Source: Rotaria sp. Silwood1
Taxonomy: Eukaryota; Rotifera; Eurotatoria; Philodinida; Philodinidae
Reading direction: 5' to 3'
Length of the DNA stretch: 64,000 nucleotides
NCBI GenBank assembly: GCA_905250075.1
Contig: CAJNOP010000656.1
Span: forward strand, 1-64,000
The translations under genes and the position numbers were made by a program. The notes below the pieces were generated by a model. The model was not told where the DNA came from, ran no database searches, and worked only from the letters and a program-made list of their open reading frames with translations. Positions 1 through 10,485 of this stretch are shown here, in pieces. The first letter of the stretch is position 1. Each line of letters opens with the position of its first letter.

Positions 1-377
1 TCCTGTTTGATCTTTGGAGCTGTAAAGTACGATTGAATGATAGAGGCGGAATGTCGAATACTTCTGTATCGTGACACAGATAATAGAGTTCGCAACTAAT
101 TATCATCTTGATTCTTTAATCGTGATGATCTGCTACTATCGACAGCAGTTAGAGTTCGAATTACGATTCATTACAACGAAGTGAGAGAAAACAACACTGT
201 AGCGTTGCACACATGTTGATGAAAGAAAGTGAGTCATAATATGATTTAAATATTTCGTCATGTTTCTTGTGTTGACGCTCTCTTTGTCACGCATGAATGA
301 ATATGCGTCATGAGATAGAAGCGCACGTATTAATGTGATATACGAGCGTATTTCAACAGAGAATTGACGCATATAAG
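1..377. other. Left edge, upstream of the first gene
   Basis: No gene is supported here. The short open frames on the minus strand have no recognisable content and overlap the start of the ART-TPR gene. The stretch probably holds the promoter and 5' leader of that gene, but I see no clear TATA box or other motif. Confidence 0.5.
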
Positions 378-3300
378 ATGACTCGAGTTAATTTGAAGAA
401 GGACGATACTACTATCTTCTCCTCATCGAATCGACTTAATCGTAATATCAATTTGGAAGATTTCTCTGTCGTTTGGTTAGACAAACATGTCCACAGTGAT
501 ATTGATTGCTTAGAAACAGAATTAGTCATTCGCAATGTGATTGATTACATGAAAACCTTCGAGAATGAAGATGACTGTATGGAATATCTGGAAGAGTTTT
601 ATATGGAAACGATCTTCTTAATTATCTCAGGTGAACTTGGACAACAGTTTGTACCAAAAGTGAATATCCTTGATCAAGTTCAATCGATTTATATTTTCTG
701 TTTGCAAAAAGAAAAGCATGAACAATGGGCAAGCAATTATTCAAAAGTAAGAGGCATTTTTGTCGATGCAACGAGTCTTATTGAACGTCTCAAATTCGAT
801 GTTATTGTACGTAAACAAACTTGTTCATTGGCTGAATACTCCTTGCGTAGTTTGACGGATGACAATCGAGCATCAATGTTCTGGTTCGAACTTCTTTTAA
901 AAGTGCTCATTCAAATCGACTATTCTGATAGTGAATTAAGTGATATGATCGATCAATGTCGCTCTTATTATCAAGGTAATCCACGCGTGCAAGACGATAT
1001 TAACGAGTTTGAACAAAATTACAAGCAGAAAGATGCGGTGTCATGGTATACCCGAGATTCATTCGTCTATCGATTGCTCAATGCTGCCTTTCGAACACTG
1101 AATATTGACATTATTTTTATCTTTCGTCGATTCATTCGAGATTTGTATAAACAATTAGAAATCATGCACAGTGATTTACTGGAACTGATGGGTGATCCCG
1201 CTCAATTAACCGTGTACCGTGGTCAGTTGATCACCAGTGCTGAATTGGAGAAGATGAAACGAAATGTTGGTTCTTCCATATCGATGAACACATTCTTATC
1301 TACTTCGATTGACAAGGCCGTTGCTGATATGTACTCTGGTAATGGTGAACAACGACCTCATTTGGAATCTGTTGTATTCGAGATCGAACTGGATTCTGAG
1401 ATCATGATCCAACCATTTGCTTACATTGAAAATAAAAGTAATTTCACTGATGAATGCGAGATTTTGCTACCATTCGGTACTCCATTTCAAATAATATCTG
1501 CGAGTGAAGATGACGCTCACGTGTGGCATGTTCACTTGGTTGGTAACAAAGTCGAGCAGCAACCAAATGAAATTGCACTGGAAAAAGAATTTCTCATTGA
1601 TCAGCGACCGACCATGGATTCCTTTTTCTACCTCGTCGAATACATGGGCGATCCAAAACGTGCAAATCGCTATAAAAAGATGCATCTGATCCATCAACAA
1701 ATGTTTCTCAATGATTTTGAAATCAATGAAAGATGGAATGAATTTGACAATATTGTGGATCAAATACATATCCTATCGACACTGGCACTCTTCTATTCAA
1801 AGATTGATGAACATGAAGCAGCATTGAGAAATTACAAAAGATGTGGTCTACTCATTTGTGAGACTAACATCGAAAGGGAACTACTCAAATATGTCATTAT
1901 GCAGATGGGTGTGATCTATTTCAGACTCCATGAGTATCAAAATGCGCTGGAATATTTCAACAAGGCATTGGAGATTGAATTGAATTCTGAGACAACGACT
2001 GACGATGAACAATGTGATATTTTATATACGGGTATTAGTGTGACGCATGGGTATATTGGTGATTGGAAATCTGCTTTGATGCCCATGGAATTAGCGCTCA
2101 AAATCCGATTAGAAAAATTTGTCCTCGGCCATCCGAGAGTGATTGAAGGTTACTCCAGTCTTAGCCAGATTCACCTCCGACTCAATAATTTTTCAGAAGC
2201 GATACACAATCTTCAGGAGGCAATCAGCCTTGTTCTTGTTCATTTGCCGGAAAATGTGCCGATTTTGGCGCAACTCTACGCCAGTATGGCTATGGCCTAT
2301 TCTTATATGAATGACTCGAGTAATGCATCACGATATTTCGATAAAGCAAATGAATGTCTCGAAAAAGTGACATTTTCTACACGATACTTAAGCACTTACT
2401 ATCACCTTGCTGGTGTCAAAGCCGTGAGCAATATGGAAGAAGCATTAGAAATGTTTGCTCGCGGTTTTTCGATTGCACATCAAGATCGACTTGATGAGAA
2501 GCGAAACCATTCGTTTTATGAAAACTATACCATGGCCTATTATCATATGAATCGAAATGAATACAGATTAGCAGAACGATTTTTCAAGAAAGCTCTTTTA
2601 CTCATTGATACTCAAGATCAGCCCAAAGTGGTCAATCTTCGACCTTATTTGCATTTATGCATGGCCAAAATGTCCTACTTAACAGGTTTTACAATGGATT
2701 CTCTTAACCATTACATGTTAGCGATTGACTGTTGGAATCATGATGATGATGATTGTTGTGTGCGATTGGCTTCTTGTTACATGACAGTGGCAAGAATCTA
2801 TGCAAGTTTGAACAAATCAGAAAGTGCAATTATCCATTTCAAAAAAGCACTTCTGCTTCTTGATGAAAGTCGCGACCATAACAGTATACTTCTTGAAATT
2901 TATGGCTTTATCGCCGCTGCCTACGGCAAAAAGAAACGCTCTGAAATGACCAGAGCGAAGTATCTGATGAAATTGATCGACAGGTATACCGAAGATGGAT
3001 TAACATCTGACATTACCCTGTTCCATGCTCATGTCGCTCTTGGACATGCATACCGAGATTCGTTCCAAGTGGAACCGGCGATTGCCAGTTATGAACAAGC
3101 TGTTCAGATTGCCTTGCAACAACAACTTGATTGCCCAACTGAAATTATGCTTGCCTACTTTCAACTGGGTCTTTTGCACCGCAAACGTATTGATGTTGCT
3201 CTCTTCTTGAACGACTTTGACAAGAGCAAACTTGAACGATACCGTACACAAGCTATCATCAGTTTCAACGAGGCATTGCGGAGAATACGGTGGGATTCGA

Positions 3301-3539
3301 GCGACGATGCACCATATGCTACCACGATTTATCGTCATCTCGATGAATTAGAGTCGCAATATTCATCAACACCGAATGATGATGAATCACCTAAGGCATT
3401 GAAATATAACTATGGTAGAACCAAAGAAATACAGGGTTTACTTAGTCAATTCAATAAAATAATGGACCACTTCAACTCTCAGGCCGAACCGCGCGACACC
3501 TTATCTGACGAAGACAGTGACGAGTCCGAATATTTCTGA
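378..3539 (+). CDS. ADP-ribosyltransferase-fold protein with TPR repeats
   Basis: An uninterrupted 1053-residue frame starting at ATG 378. Residues about 30-140 form an alpha/beta N-terminal domain (begins VVWLDKHV, later IFLIISGELGQQFVP) that I recall from many bdelloid proteins of this type; its role is unknown. Residues about 240-400 resemble the arginine-specific ART fold (R-S-E class): Arg281 in VYRGQ, Ser-Thr-Ser 308-310 in FLSTS, and the E-x-E pair Glu359/Glu361 in DECEILL. All key positions are present, so NAD-dependent mono-ADP-ribosylation is plausible. From about residue 470 to 1000 there are repeated TPR helices (for example YFRLHEYQNALEYFNKALEIE), likely a protein-binding scaffold. 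The C-terminus is acidic (EDSDESEYF). No signal peptide or membrane segment is visible. The domain order matches the partial gene at the right edge. The substrate is unknown. Confidence 0.85.
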   Translation: MTRVNLKKDDTTIFSSSNRLNRNINLEDFSVVWLDKHVHSDIDCLETELVIRNVIDYMKTFENEDDCMEYLEEFYMETIFLIISGELGQQFVPKVNILDQVQSIYIFCLQKEKHEQWASNYSKVRGIFVDATSLIERLKFDVIVRKQTCSLAEYSLRSLTDDNRASMFWFELLLKVLIQIDYSDSELSDMIDQCRSYYQGNPRVQDDINEFEQNYKQKDAVSWYTRDSFVYRLLNAAFRTLNIDIIFIFRRFIRDLYKQLEIMHSDLLELMGDPAQLTVYRGQLITSAELEKMKRNVGSSISMNTFLSTSIDKAVADMYSGNGEQRPHLESVVFEIELDSEIMIQPFAYIENKSNFTDECEILLPFGTPFQIISASEDDAHVWHVHLVGNKVEQQPNEIALEKEFLIDQRPTMDSFFYLVEYMGDPKRANRYKKMHLIHQQMFLNDFEINERWNEFDNIVDQIHILSTLALFYSKIDEHEAALRNYKRCGLLICETNIERELLKYVIMQMGVIYFRLHEYQNALEYFNKALEIELNSETTTDDEQCDILYTGISVTHGYIGDWKSALMPMELALKIRLEKFVLGHPRVIEGYSSLSQIHLRLNNFSEAIHNLQEAISLVLVHLPENVPILAQLYASMAMAYSYMNDSSNASRYFDKANECLEKVTFSTRYLSTYYHLAGVKAVSNMEEALEMFARGFSIAHQDRLDEKRNHSFYENYTMAYYHMNRNEYRLAERFFKKALLLIDTQDQPKVVNLRPYLHLCMAKMSYLTGFTMDSLNHYMLAIDCWNHDDDDCCVRLASCYMTVARIYASLNKSESAIIHFKKALLLLDESRDHNSILLEIYGFIAAAYGKKKRSEMTRAKYLMKLIDRYTEDGLTSDITLFHAHVALGHAYRDSFQVEPAIASYEQAVQIALQQQLDCPTEIMLAYFQLGLLHRKRIDVALFLNDFDKSKLERYRTQAIISFNEALRRIRWDSSDDAPYATTIYRHLDELESQYSSTPNDDESPKALKYNYGRTKEIQGLLSQFNKIMDHFNSQAEPRDTLSDEDSDESEYF

Positions 3540-3897
3540 AATATGCGCACAACCAGCGCTACTTCATATTCTTTACGATTCTTAACTTTTGCTGTTTAGA
3601 AAACACGGTGCTATGTTTCAAAAATAAATGAACAAGAATTTTAATTTTCTCGACCGAAGTCGAGTATGCGACTTTGTACTCTTGTGAAACTTGATGTTGA
3701 AGGAACCTCTTGAGCAGTCTCATTGTTATAAGCATTCGTAACACACGCTCTCGCCCACTCTGAGCGCTATGTTTCTAGACGCTTATTGCAGTCGGTCGAG
3801 CTTGATGTGCTGCATCTACTGTATTCCATTTCGAGTTGCACTGAAAGCAATATTCGGAAGATAAGATTCAAAAACTATTTCAAGCGGTTCAGTCTGA
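3540..3897. other. Intergenic, no gene seen
   Basis: This is the 3' flank of the ART-TPR gene. The short minus-strand open frame here has no recognisable content. No motif stands out. Confidence 0.4.
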
Positions 3898-4290
3898 CCC
3901 GCTCTCATCCAAAAGCTCAAAACAAAATAAATCTTCGGATTTGAAACAATCTATGTTTCCATGTTATTTCTCTTAGCTAATCGAATTTCAGCAAATATTT
4001 TCTTTGCTATACTAAGGATCGAACACGGTATTGTTTGAGTCAAGTAGAAGTAATTCCAAATTCTCTCTTATATGGCTCAAACAGCAGAGTTCGACCCTTA
4101 GTATAATACAGAAAACACTTGCTCAAATAGGGTTAGCTGAAAGAGATAACATGGCAGCATAGGTTCTTTCAAAGTAGCTCTATAAAAGTTTATTGGGATC
4201 ATCTCTACACCGGCCTTAAAAATTTATAGGACCATTTGACTTGATTTTCAGAAGATATACTTGGTTTCGAGCTTTTGGATGAGAGTCGCT
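3898..4290. repeat. Diverged fold-back (inverted repeat) element
   Basis: The sequence at about 3951-4041 is matched, inverted and imperfect, by about 4074-4164. Shared blocks include the cores ATACTAAGG/CCTTAGTAT and CATGTTAT/ATAACATG. An outer pair, CTCATCCAAAAGCTC near 3904 and GAGCTTTTGGATGAG near 4270, extends the hairpin, with extra sequence in the right arm. There is no open frame inside. It is probably an old non-autonomous fold-back transposon or a decayed inverted duplication. I could not identify a target duplication. Confidence 0.55.
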
Positions 4291-4304
4291 GAGAGTAGGC
4301 CAGA

Positions 4305-4353
4305 GTGGATGTGGGTGTGGCTGAGTGATAACCTTCGTTACACCCACACCCTT
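4305..4353. repeat. Short palindrome with TGTGGG-like arms
   Basis: The G-rich arm GGATGTGGGTGTGG (4307-4320) is followed after about 20 bp by the C-rich arm CACCCACACC (4341-4350), so the locus can fold into a hairpin. The G arm reads as degenerate TGTGGG hexamers. At least five further loci in the first 18 kb have related arms. Confidence 0.55.
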
Positions 4354-4497
4354 GACATTGCATACGATTGTGTAAGATTGTTGGCGATGGTCGTATATAA
4401 GTCGTATTTCGTCGTATACGACACGACGATATACGGTCGTGATTCTGGCAGCAAGTAATACGGCGCAATACAGTCGGATATGTTCGTAATTTACGCT

Positions 4498-4550
4498 GAG
4501 GGTGAATGTGTGTGTGAGTAGTATTTTCTTCATCTACACCCACACCCTCG
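4498..4550. repeat. Short palindrome with TGTGGG-like arms (second copy)
   Basis: GAGGGTGAATGTGTGTGTG is followed by TACACCCACACCCTC, a hairpin like the one about 190 bp upstream. The C-rich arms of both copies continue with CCYTYGACA followed by a TG-containing tail, so the two loci share more than low complexity. The sequence between them contains clustered TCGTATA/TATACGA words. Confidence 0.5.
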
Positions 4551-5038
4551 ACAGTGAAATGTTTTGATATTGGCAAAGCCACTAAAGATTCTCTTTATCA
4601 GTTCGAAAAGATTCGAGAAAACTTTGTTAACGAAAAAAGAATACCGATCGAGCATGGTCTGAGTGTTCTTTTCACCCATCTCTATTAGTTCGCCTAACCT
4701 ATATAATGATGAAGATCATTTTAAGCATTATCTTTTAAATGCACTTACATTTAGAGCCGAAAGAAGGCTAAGAATTTATTGAAATACTCACGCACGAAAG
4801 AAAATACGAAAAGAGGAGAGAGAGAGAGACAGAAAGAAAAAAAGATTGTTTGACCTTCTTATACAAGAATGAATAACACATAATTACTAGAATGAAGACG
4901 CGCACACAACAAAAATGAATAAAATAAGAAAATGTGTTGTTAGAGTGCTCTCTAACAGGTAAAAACAATGAAGTGTCTTAGCCCATTATTTGAACGAAAT
5001 GATCAGTGCAGCTGGTAGATGCCAAAACCATGAGATCA
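4551..5038. other. Intergenic, no gene seen
   Basis: It holds a short AG-rich run near 4815-4845 and otherwise nothing I can assign. It lies downstream of the minus-strand F-box remnant. Confidence 0.4.
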
Positions 5039-5943
5039 TTAGAGATCATCATCATCAGAGTCGGATAGTATCGTTACAAGCGTATAATACATACGGTTAA
5101 TGTGAAAATGGCGAAGTTTAAGCAGACGTTTATGTAAAATGGGAACGAGTGAATCAACTGTCACTGGGTTCCGATTATTACAAATTCTGTTAATCGAAAA
5201 ATAAATAACATTGGGTACAACAGAAAGTAATAAATCGATCGTTTGAGAGTTTATTAAACGAATATATTGAAAGTATAAATCCAATCGACGAAGTAATTGA
5301 TGAGGCGTACAATCAAATGAACTAACCATGCACTTGTGATTTGTAAATTCGATGCACAATTGATCAAGAGATGGGCATGATTGAAGTATTTGGGTGTAGA
5401 CGAGTATATCATCTGTAGAAATACACAATGAACGAAGAGACGAAACAATACTCCATTTATAATCCTTATTTAATTTAACTTGAGAAAGTTGACATGTGCG
5501 AAGATGAGGAAAATAATTGCCGAAAACAAAGATTAGACCATGGATTCTGGGCTTCAAAAATCATTGAAGAATGATTGGTAACGTACAAACGTTCAAGATT
5601 AGAAAGTCCCAAAATCGAATGGGATATACCACAATCTGGTTCTCCCGACAATTGAAATGAACGAATAGCATGAAATAAAGACAAATCAATGGGATCTGCG
5701 TAATCGACATCCACCATGGTTATACCAGAAGCAAAGAAACGAAAGGCAGGCAATAGAGCATCTTTATTCGATGCTAATTTGCCCCAGAGATTAGTAAGAG
5801 AAGCGAGAATCGATGTAAATCGAATATTGACGACCATAAAAACCGTTGTACAAATCTTGAACGCATAAATATTCAACAATTTCAATAAGAAGTTCGTTCG
5901 AAAAGTGTTCGAGCATTGAGATTGACGATATATAGTCACTCAT
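5039..5943 (-). pseudogene. F-box/LRR-type protein, frameshifted pseudogene
   Basis: ATG at 5943 opens an F-box-like start (LEHFSNELLIEIVEYL, then CVQDLYNGF). The family then expects a stretch like LNIRFTSIL, and this is found in a different frame beginning at about 5840. A second shift is needed near 5550, where the third frame gives GNYFPHLRTCQL and continues with leucine-rich text to a stop at 5039-5041. No GT-AG pair explains either change of frame, so I call it a pseudogene with two frameshifts. F-box proteins normally recruit substrates to SCF ubiquitin ligases, and bdelloids carry large divergent F-box families. The F-box is clear; the rest rests on weak leucine-rich similarity. Sequencing error is the alternative explanation for the shifts. 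Confidence 0.65.
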
Positions 5944-8660
5944 TGTGTTCGTCAAATCAATTTGGCTCGTTCTAAAAGAACAAAACAGCACGTCAGAATA
6001 AAGTTTAACATATAACAATACAAGCAAAATAAAAGATGATTATTCTTTCGTTGTTATCTTTTCTTGTCGATTGATATATTATTAGCAAAATACAAACTGC
6101 CACGTCAGAGAAAAAGATATCAAACAAAAAGAAGATGGATTATCCAACGGATAACGCTCAACTATAATGAAGACGACAGAGGGCACTGCCAACAATATTC
6201 AAACGTGATCTCTAATCACTTGTAAGTGTAACGCACAAAGAGTGGAGATGTTATATTTCATTATCACTGCAGTATATATTTTATTATGATTAACACTGAC
6301 AAACTGGAGGAGCAGCGTTACCATCACCCTCGGTATAGATGTTCACTACACTACTCCATCACATCAGCTGTGTCTGTTTCACACAGAACACAAGTTTATA
6401 TATGAGAAAGGAATATAGAGAGAAGAGAGGAAAGGTTGAATAACAGTCAGAGTGAACAAGCAGCTACTATCGATCATGATGTCAGCGCATCTAGCCGCAT
6501 AGTGGCCGATCGGGTGTGAGTGTGTGGATGTGGGTGTGAGCTTGCTGTTAGTGTTGGGATGGTTATGGTGTTAGGTAGATATGGGTGTATGTGAATGTAA
6601 ATGTGGATGTATAATCTGATTCTCTTCCATTGCATCAACATCCTGTTCCATCCCATAAATTACAAACAAAGGTCTGACTTCGAGCCCACATTAAAATTCT
6701 GGCTATGTCACTACGTTGACGGTCTTTTCTTTAGCGATGCAGTATCAAGAATTTTTTGAGAATCAATGATTTCAGTGGGTCAGTAGTAAATATTTAACAT
6801 TGTTTCGAGTATATACACCCTATAATTAAAAGTCTTTCCATATTCACTAATTTTCGCAATCCTCCGAAATATCACATAATTGAACAAAATCTGAGCGCAC
6901 TTCTTAGTTGATGTATTATTTGTTGAATTCACTCTTCTTTGAGAAATATTTTGGCATCATGCGAAACTAAAGCATATGTCTCGAAACTGTGTGACGATAT
7001 TCTTCTCAAGAGAAAACATTTTCTGAGAGAAATACTAGTCTAATAACACACTTCTCATTACGTATATGAATATCTGTATGTAGTTATGCACATAAATATG
7101 TGTAGAAACAGAAAAGCAAGAACGAAGTAAGAACTGACGTCATAGCACCATGCGTAATAACTATATGAATCATTTTTGTGTAGGATTGAAAAGGTACTTC
7201 CAAAACAAAAATCTGTCTTCCTTTAACTCGGTTGGAAAAAGCCATGTTTTATTTCTTGGTCGAAATAATTGTCAAATACCATATTTATATGAGAAACCCA
7301 CTTTTTTGAAAGTATTTAAGCGTCTTTATGAATACGTAGTAATCTGTAGAGACTGTTACAGTTAATTATTGCGTAAAAGAGGTGGATGCGGGTGTATTAT
7401 TTTCTGTTCTTGATAAGAATTTCGAGATAAGTATATGTTGTTCTGTTAACACCAACATCAATACGTTGAATATCGATTCGATCAAGATTTTTACAGATTT
7501 CCTTCTACGTGCAGAATGAAAGTTCTTCTTCGACATTGAGATTATCCAAGTATCTAATAATGATCTACTAAAATTATGTAGACCAATTAAAAGACAGTGG
7601 ATGAATGCTTTTGCATCCTCTTAATGTATTCTAATCGTCAAGTATGATGGAAAAATCAGAACTTTCTATGTGAATGTCTTTGTTTTTTGCATCACATTTA
7701 AGCATCGTTTTTTATGAAGGCTTAATACTTGCGCTTGTATCATTTCAAACATCTGAACGAGGTAGAAAATTAAATACTGAAACAATATGTTCCAAGAATC
7801 ATCGTATGCTATTATGATGAAAAAGTTGAAAAGAACATACTATTTTTTATCAACTATCATTATGAAAGAACAAAACTGGCATCGTGTCAATATTGCTCGA
7901 TGTCGAACGGATTTCTTGCTCGAGACACTTTTCAAGGAGAAGCACTATTTGCTAAGTGTTGCTAAACTATTATCCATGATATTGTTTAATAAACTTAAGA
8001 AACCCTCGAAACACCGCATGACTTGAGTTTACTCGTATTTTCCTCTGCTGACAAAGTATTTTTGATACGTTGGTCGTCTCATCACAGGCAGACATTGATT
8101 ACACCCGAAAATCATCGATTAATTATGTTGATATCATTTTTGTTATTGTTATGATTCTTTATTTTGGACAAGTATAAAAACACTAGCCAATAATGATTTT
8201 ATCGAAAATAAAAGGCATCGATTTTTTAAATCTATTTTGAAAATAAAATTTAATTAGAAAGAAAATAATCTTTTGACTTATTGAGAAAAGTTTCTATTTA
8301 GCTAAAAAAATCGGATAAATACAAACGACTTGGCATGTTGTACATGAAAAGCTCTGCTTAAGAATCGCAAAAGCAACAAATCTTCGATATATGACTATAG
8401 TACACAAGCTGGTCGATATAATGTCATCAAAACTCACGGACTTCGGCTACTTCTAGGCTTGTTTGTTGAAGGATTCCTTTTGATGCAAAGCAACAACGTC
8501 ATTCTTAAGTGGAAAAACAGAATAGGTATCATATTTTTTCATTGATGTCCCCAGATTTATTGCTCCATAACGATTTTTTTATAAAAAAAAAAGGTGTATA
8601 TTTATTTGGTATTTTTAACTCTTTGAGCTTAATGTCCATATAGGATAGTTAGGGCGATAC
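5944..8660. other. Intergenic, no confident gene
   Basis: Two short plus-strand frames (7150-7365 and 7787-8026) have ATG starts but no recognisable motif, and I do not call them. The stretch includes one GT-rich palindrome (6509-6606) and half of another near 7381-7396. Confidence 0.4.
6509..6606. repeat. GT-rich telomere-like repeat locus
   Basis: On the plus strand the run contains TGTGGA TGTGGG TGTGAG as three successive hexamers (about 6522-6539), then further GGTGT/ATGTG words to about 6606. C-rich text (CATCCTGTTCCATCCC) lies about 35 bp further right, so this is again G-rich left and C-rich right. It is more degenerate than the copies near 4.3 kb. Confidence 0.45.
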
Positions 8661-8665
8661 AAAAA
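8661..8665 (-). terminator. Pol III T-run terminator of the tRNA
   Basis: Five T residues on the minus strand begin four bases after the tRNA discriminator base, the usual RNA polymerase III stop signal. Confidence 0.6.
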
Positions 8666-8669
8666 TATA

Positions 8670-8742
8670 TGCCCCGGATGAGGATCGAACTCACGACCTT
8701 CAGATTATGAGACTGACGCTCTACCGACTGAGCCACCGCGGC
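8670..8742 (-). tRNA. tRNA-Met (CAT), elongator type
   Basis: A 73-nt cloverleaf without intron. It has a 7-bp acceptor stem, D-stem GCTC/GAGC, anticodon loop CTCATAA with anticodon CAT, 5-nt variable loop, T-stem GTGAG/CTCAT with TTCGATC loop, and discriminator A. The anticodon arm (GTCAGTCTCATAATCTGA) matches the animal elongator tRNA-Met as I know it. CCA is not encoded, as expected in eukaryotes. The acceptor stem shows one G-G mismatch at position 4-69. Alternative pairings are worse. Internal A and B box sequences (GGCTCAGTCGG, GTTCGATCC) are intact. Confidence 0.9.
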
Positions 8743-10485
8743 GGCTAACGTTATTTTTTATGAAAAGAAATCGAATTAGGAAAAAAAAGTTTGTTGCATA
8801 TCATGTTCCGATAGGAATAATCATGGCGGTTAAATCTTGAAATATTTTTCAACAAATGAAACCAAAAAAGTTCTTGTGTAAACATGTCCATTTTACGCCT
8901 ATTTTCGACACATGACATAATCACAGTTTCATGTCTTGAAGATGCCAAACTTTTTCTTTTCTTGTATTCATTGTTTTGAATAAGGAAATAAACAAACAAA
9001 ACAAAGCAACAGTTGGTTATACGTAGGAACTGTCTTTCGATTCGTTTGATATTTCTTGAGAACGAGAACAAAGTCATGTACAAAATTGCTGCTTATATTC
9101 GCATGTTTCACTTATTGTGAATTGTCAAGGAGACGAAGCTGGTTTTTTAAAACAACGACATCTTCTTGGGCTACTCTCTAGATAATACTATTTCAATTCT
9201 TACAGCATGATATCTATATTGAAAACTTTAAAAGAGATACCTTATTTCAACGCTCGGAATTATCCTGTAAATAATTTTCGCGTGAAAAATGGTTTTGATC
9301 ATTTGAGTGAAATAAACTAGACTTATGTTCAAAAATTCAAAAACCATATTTCTGTACGAAATTCTCAACAATTTTTCTCTTGGTGAGCATACAATCGTTG
9401 CTTTTACTCGAAACCTTTATGGTTCACTTGTCTTCAGATATATAAAACTCTGAAAGTTTCATACAGAAATTATCAATATTATGTTTTATTGTAGAAAGTA
9501 TTCCATAGAAAGCATGAGCAATGTTGGTAGCTACTCTGAACAACGCTATTTTGACATTTCGTCTGTAGCAATGAGTCAAAAACATCCTTGTATGGTTGCA
9601 TATTGCTGGCAATTAACAAACGCAGTCATCTTTCATTTTCTTACTTCGTTTTTCTGCGCACATCACAACAGCCATTGATATGTTTGTTGTGCAAAAACAT
9701 CCACTTTTCATGAGAAAAAAGCAAAGTGAGAGCATTTACATTAATCGAATTGCTTCGTTCTTTGTAACGATGGCTCGTGCAATAATAGACACTCTATATC
9801 CTTGACAAACGAGAAGGATGTGGGCGTGTGCATGTCAATCGTGGTTTTTTTTCTTCACTTACACCCACACTCTCTGCTATTAAAATAAAGGAAGTGATAT
9901 TTACGCAAAAGAAAAAATGAAAAGAAAACTGTTGTACAAGATTTGCTTCAGACTTTGTCGTAAAGAGTTCAAAATACAGATATTGATTTGAAAGAATCTG
10001 TGAAACTAGAAGAAAAAAACTTTGCTTTCTTAAGCGAACTCGTTTTTTGATTTATAAGTAAATATCCCTCGTTAAGATACAAAAACTTGTATGAGCGGTC
10101 ATAAAAACATATATTACGTTTTACTACTCCTGCTTACTAAACGTCAGTTTATTTGGTTCAGACAGGTTATTCTGAAATAGTCTACTAACATGTGAAACTG
10201 ACACTTTGATTCTTCGAAAGAAGTATCAGACGCTGAAGTTTCGAGAACAAATCAATTTACGCGGAGATCTGAAAAGCCAGCCGTGCCATGACTGTTATGA
10301 AGTGAGAAGTAAGTTGAAAGTGACTAAAGTTATTTCATTAGTTTACTTTTACTGTTGTAAGACCTCTCGGTAATTTTAGAAGTTAGCGTTTTCTTCATCG
10401 AAAAATGTATTCTACAAGTCGCTTCGCCAAATAGTGTCTATGACACTACAGTAAGTGTAAACACAAGTCAGACCGTTCATGATTA
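8743..10485. other. Intergenic, no gene seen
   Basis: Open frames near 8751-9083 and 9424-9678 lack any recognisable content. Apart from the palindrome at 9813-9873 I see nothing to annotate. Confidence 0.4.
9813..9873. repeat. Short palindrome with TGTGGG-like arms
   Basis: GGATGTGGGCGTGTG (9816-9830) faces ACACCCACAC (9861-9870). It has the same arm types and nearly the same spacing as the copies near 4.3 and 4.5 kb. Confidence 0.5.

Noticed and set aside
1467..3338. Several minus- and plus-strand frames inside the first ART-TPR gene
   Set aside because: Shadow frames of a long, well supported coding sequence, with no recognisable motif.
7150..8026. Two ATG-started frames of 71 and 79 residues
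   Set aside because: No domain, no splice context and no homologous pattern; lengths are usual for chance frames.
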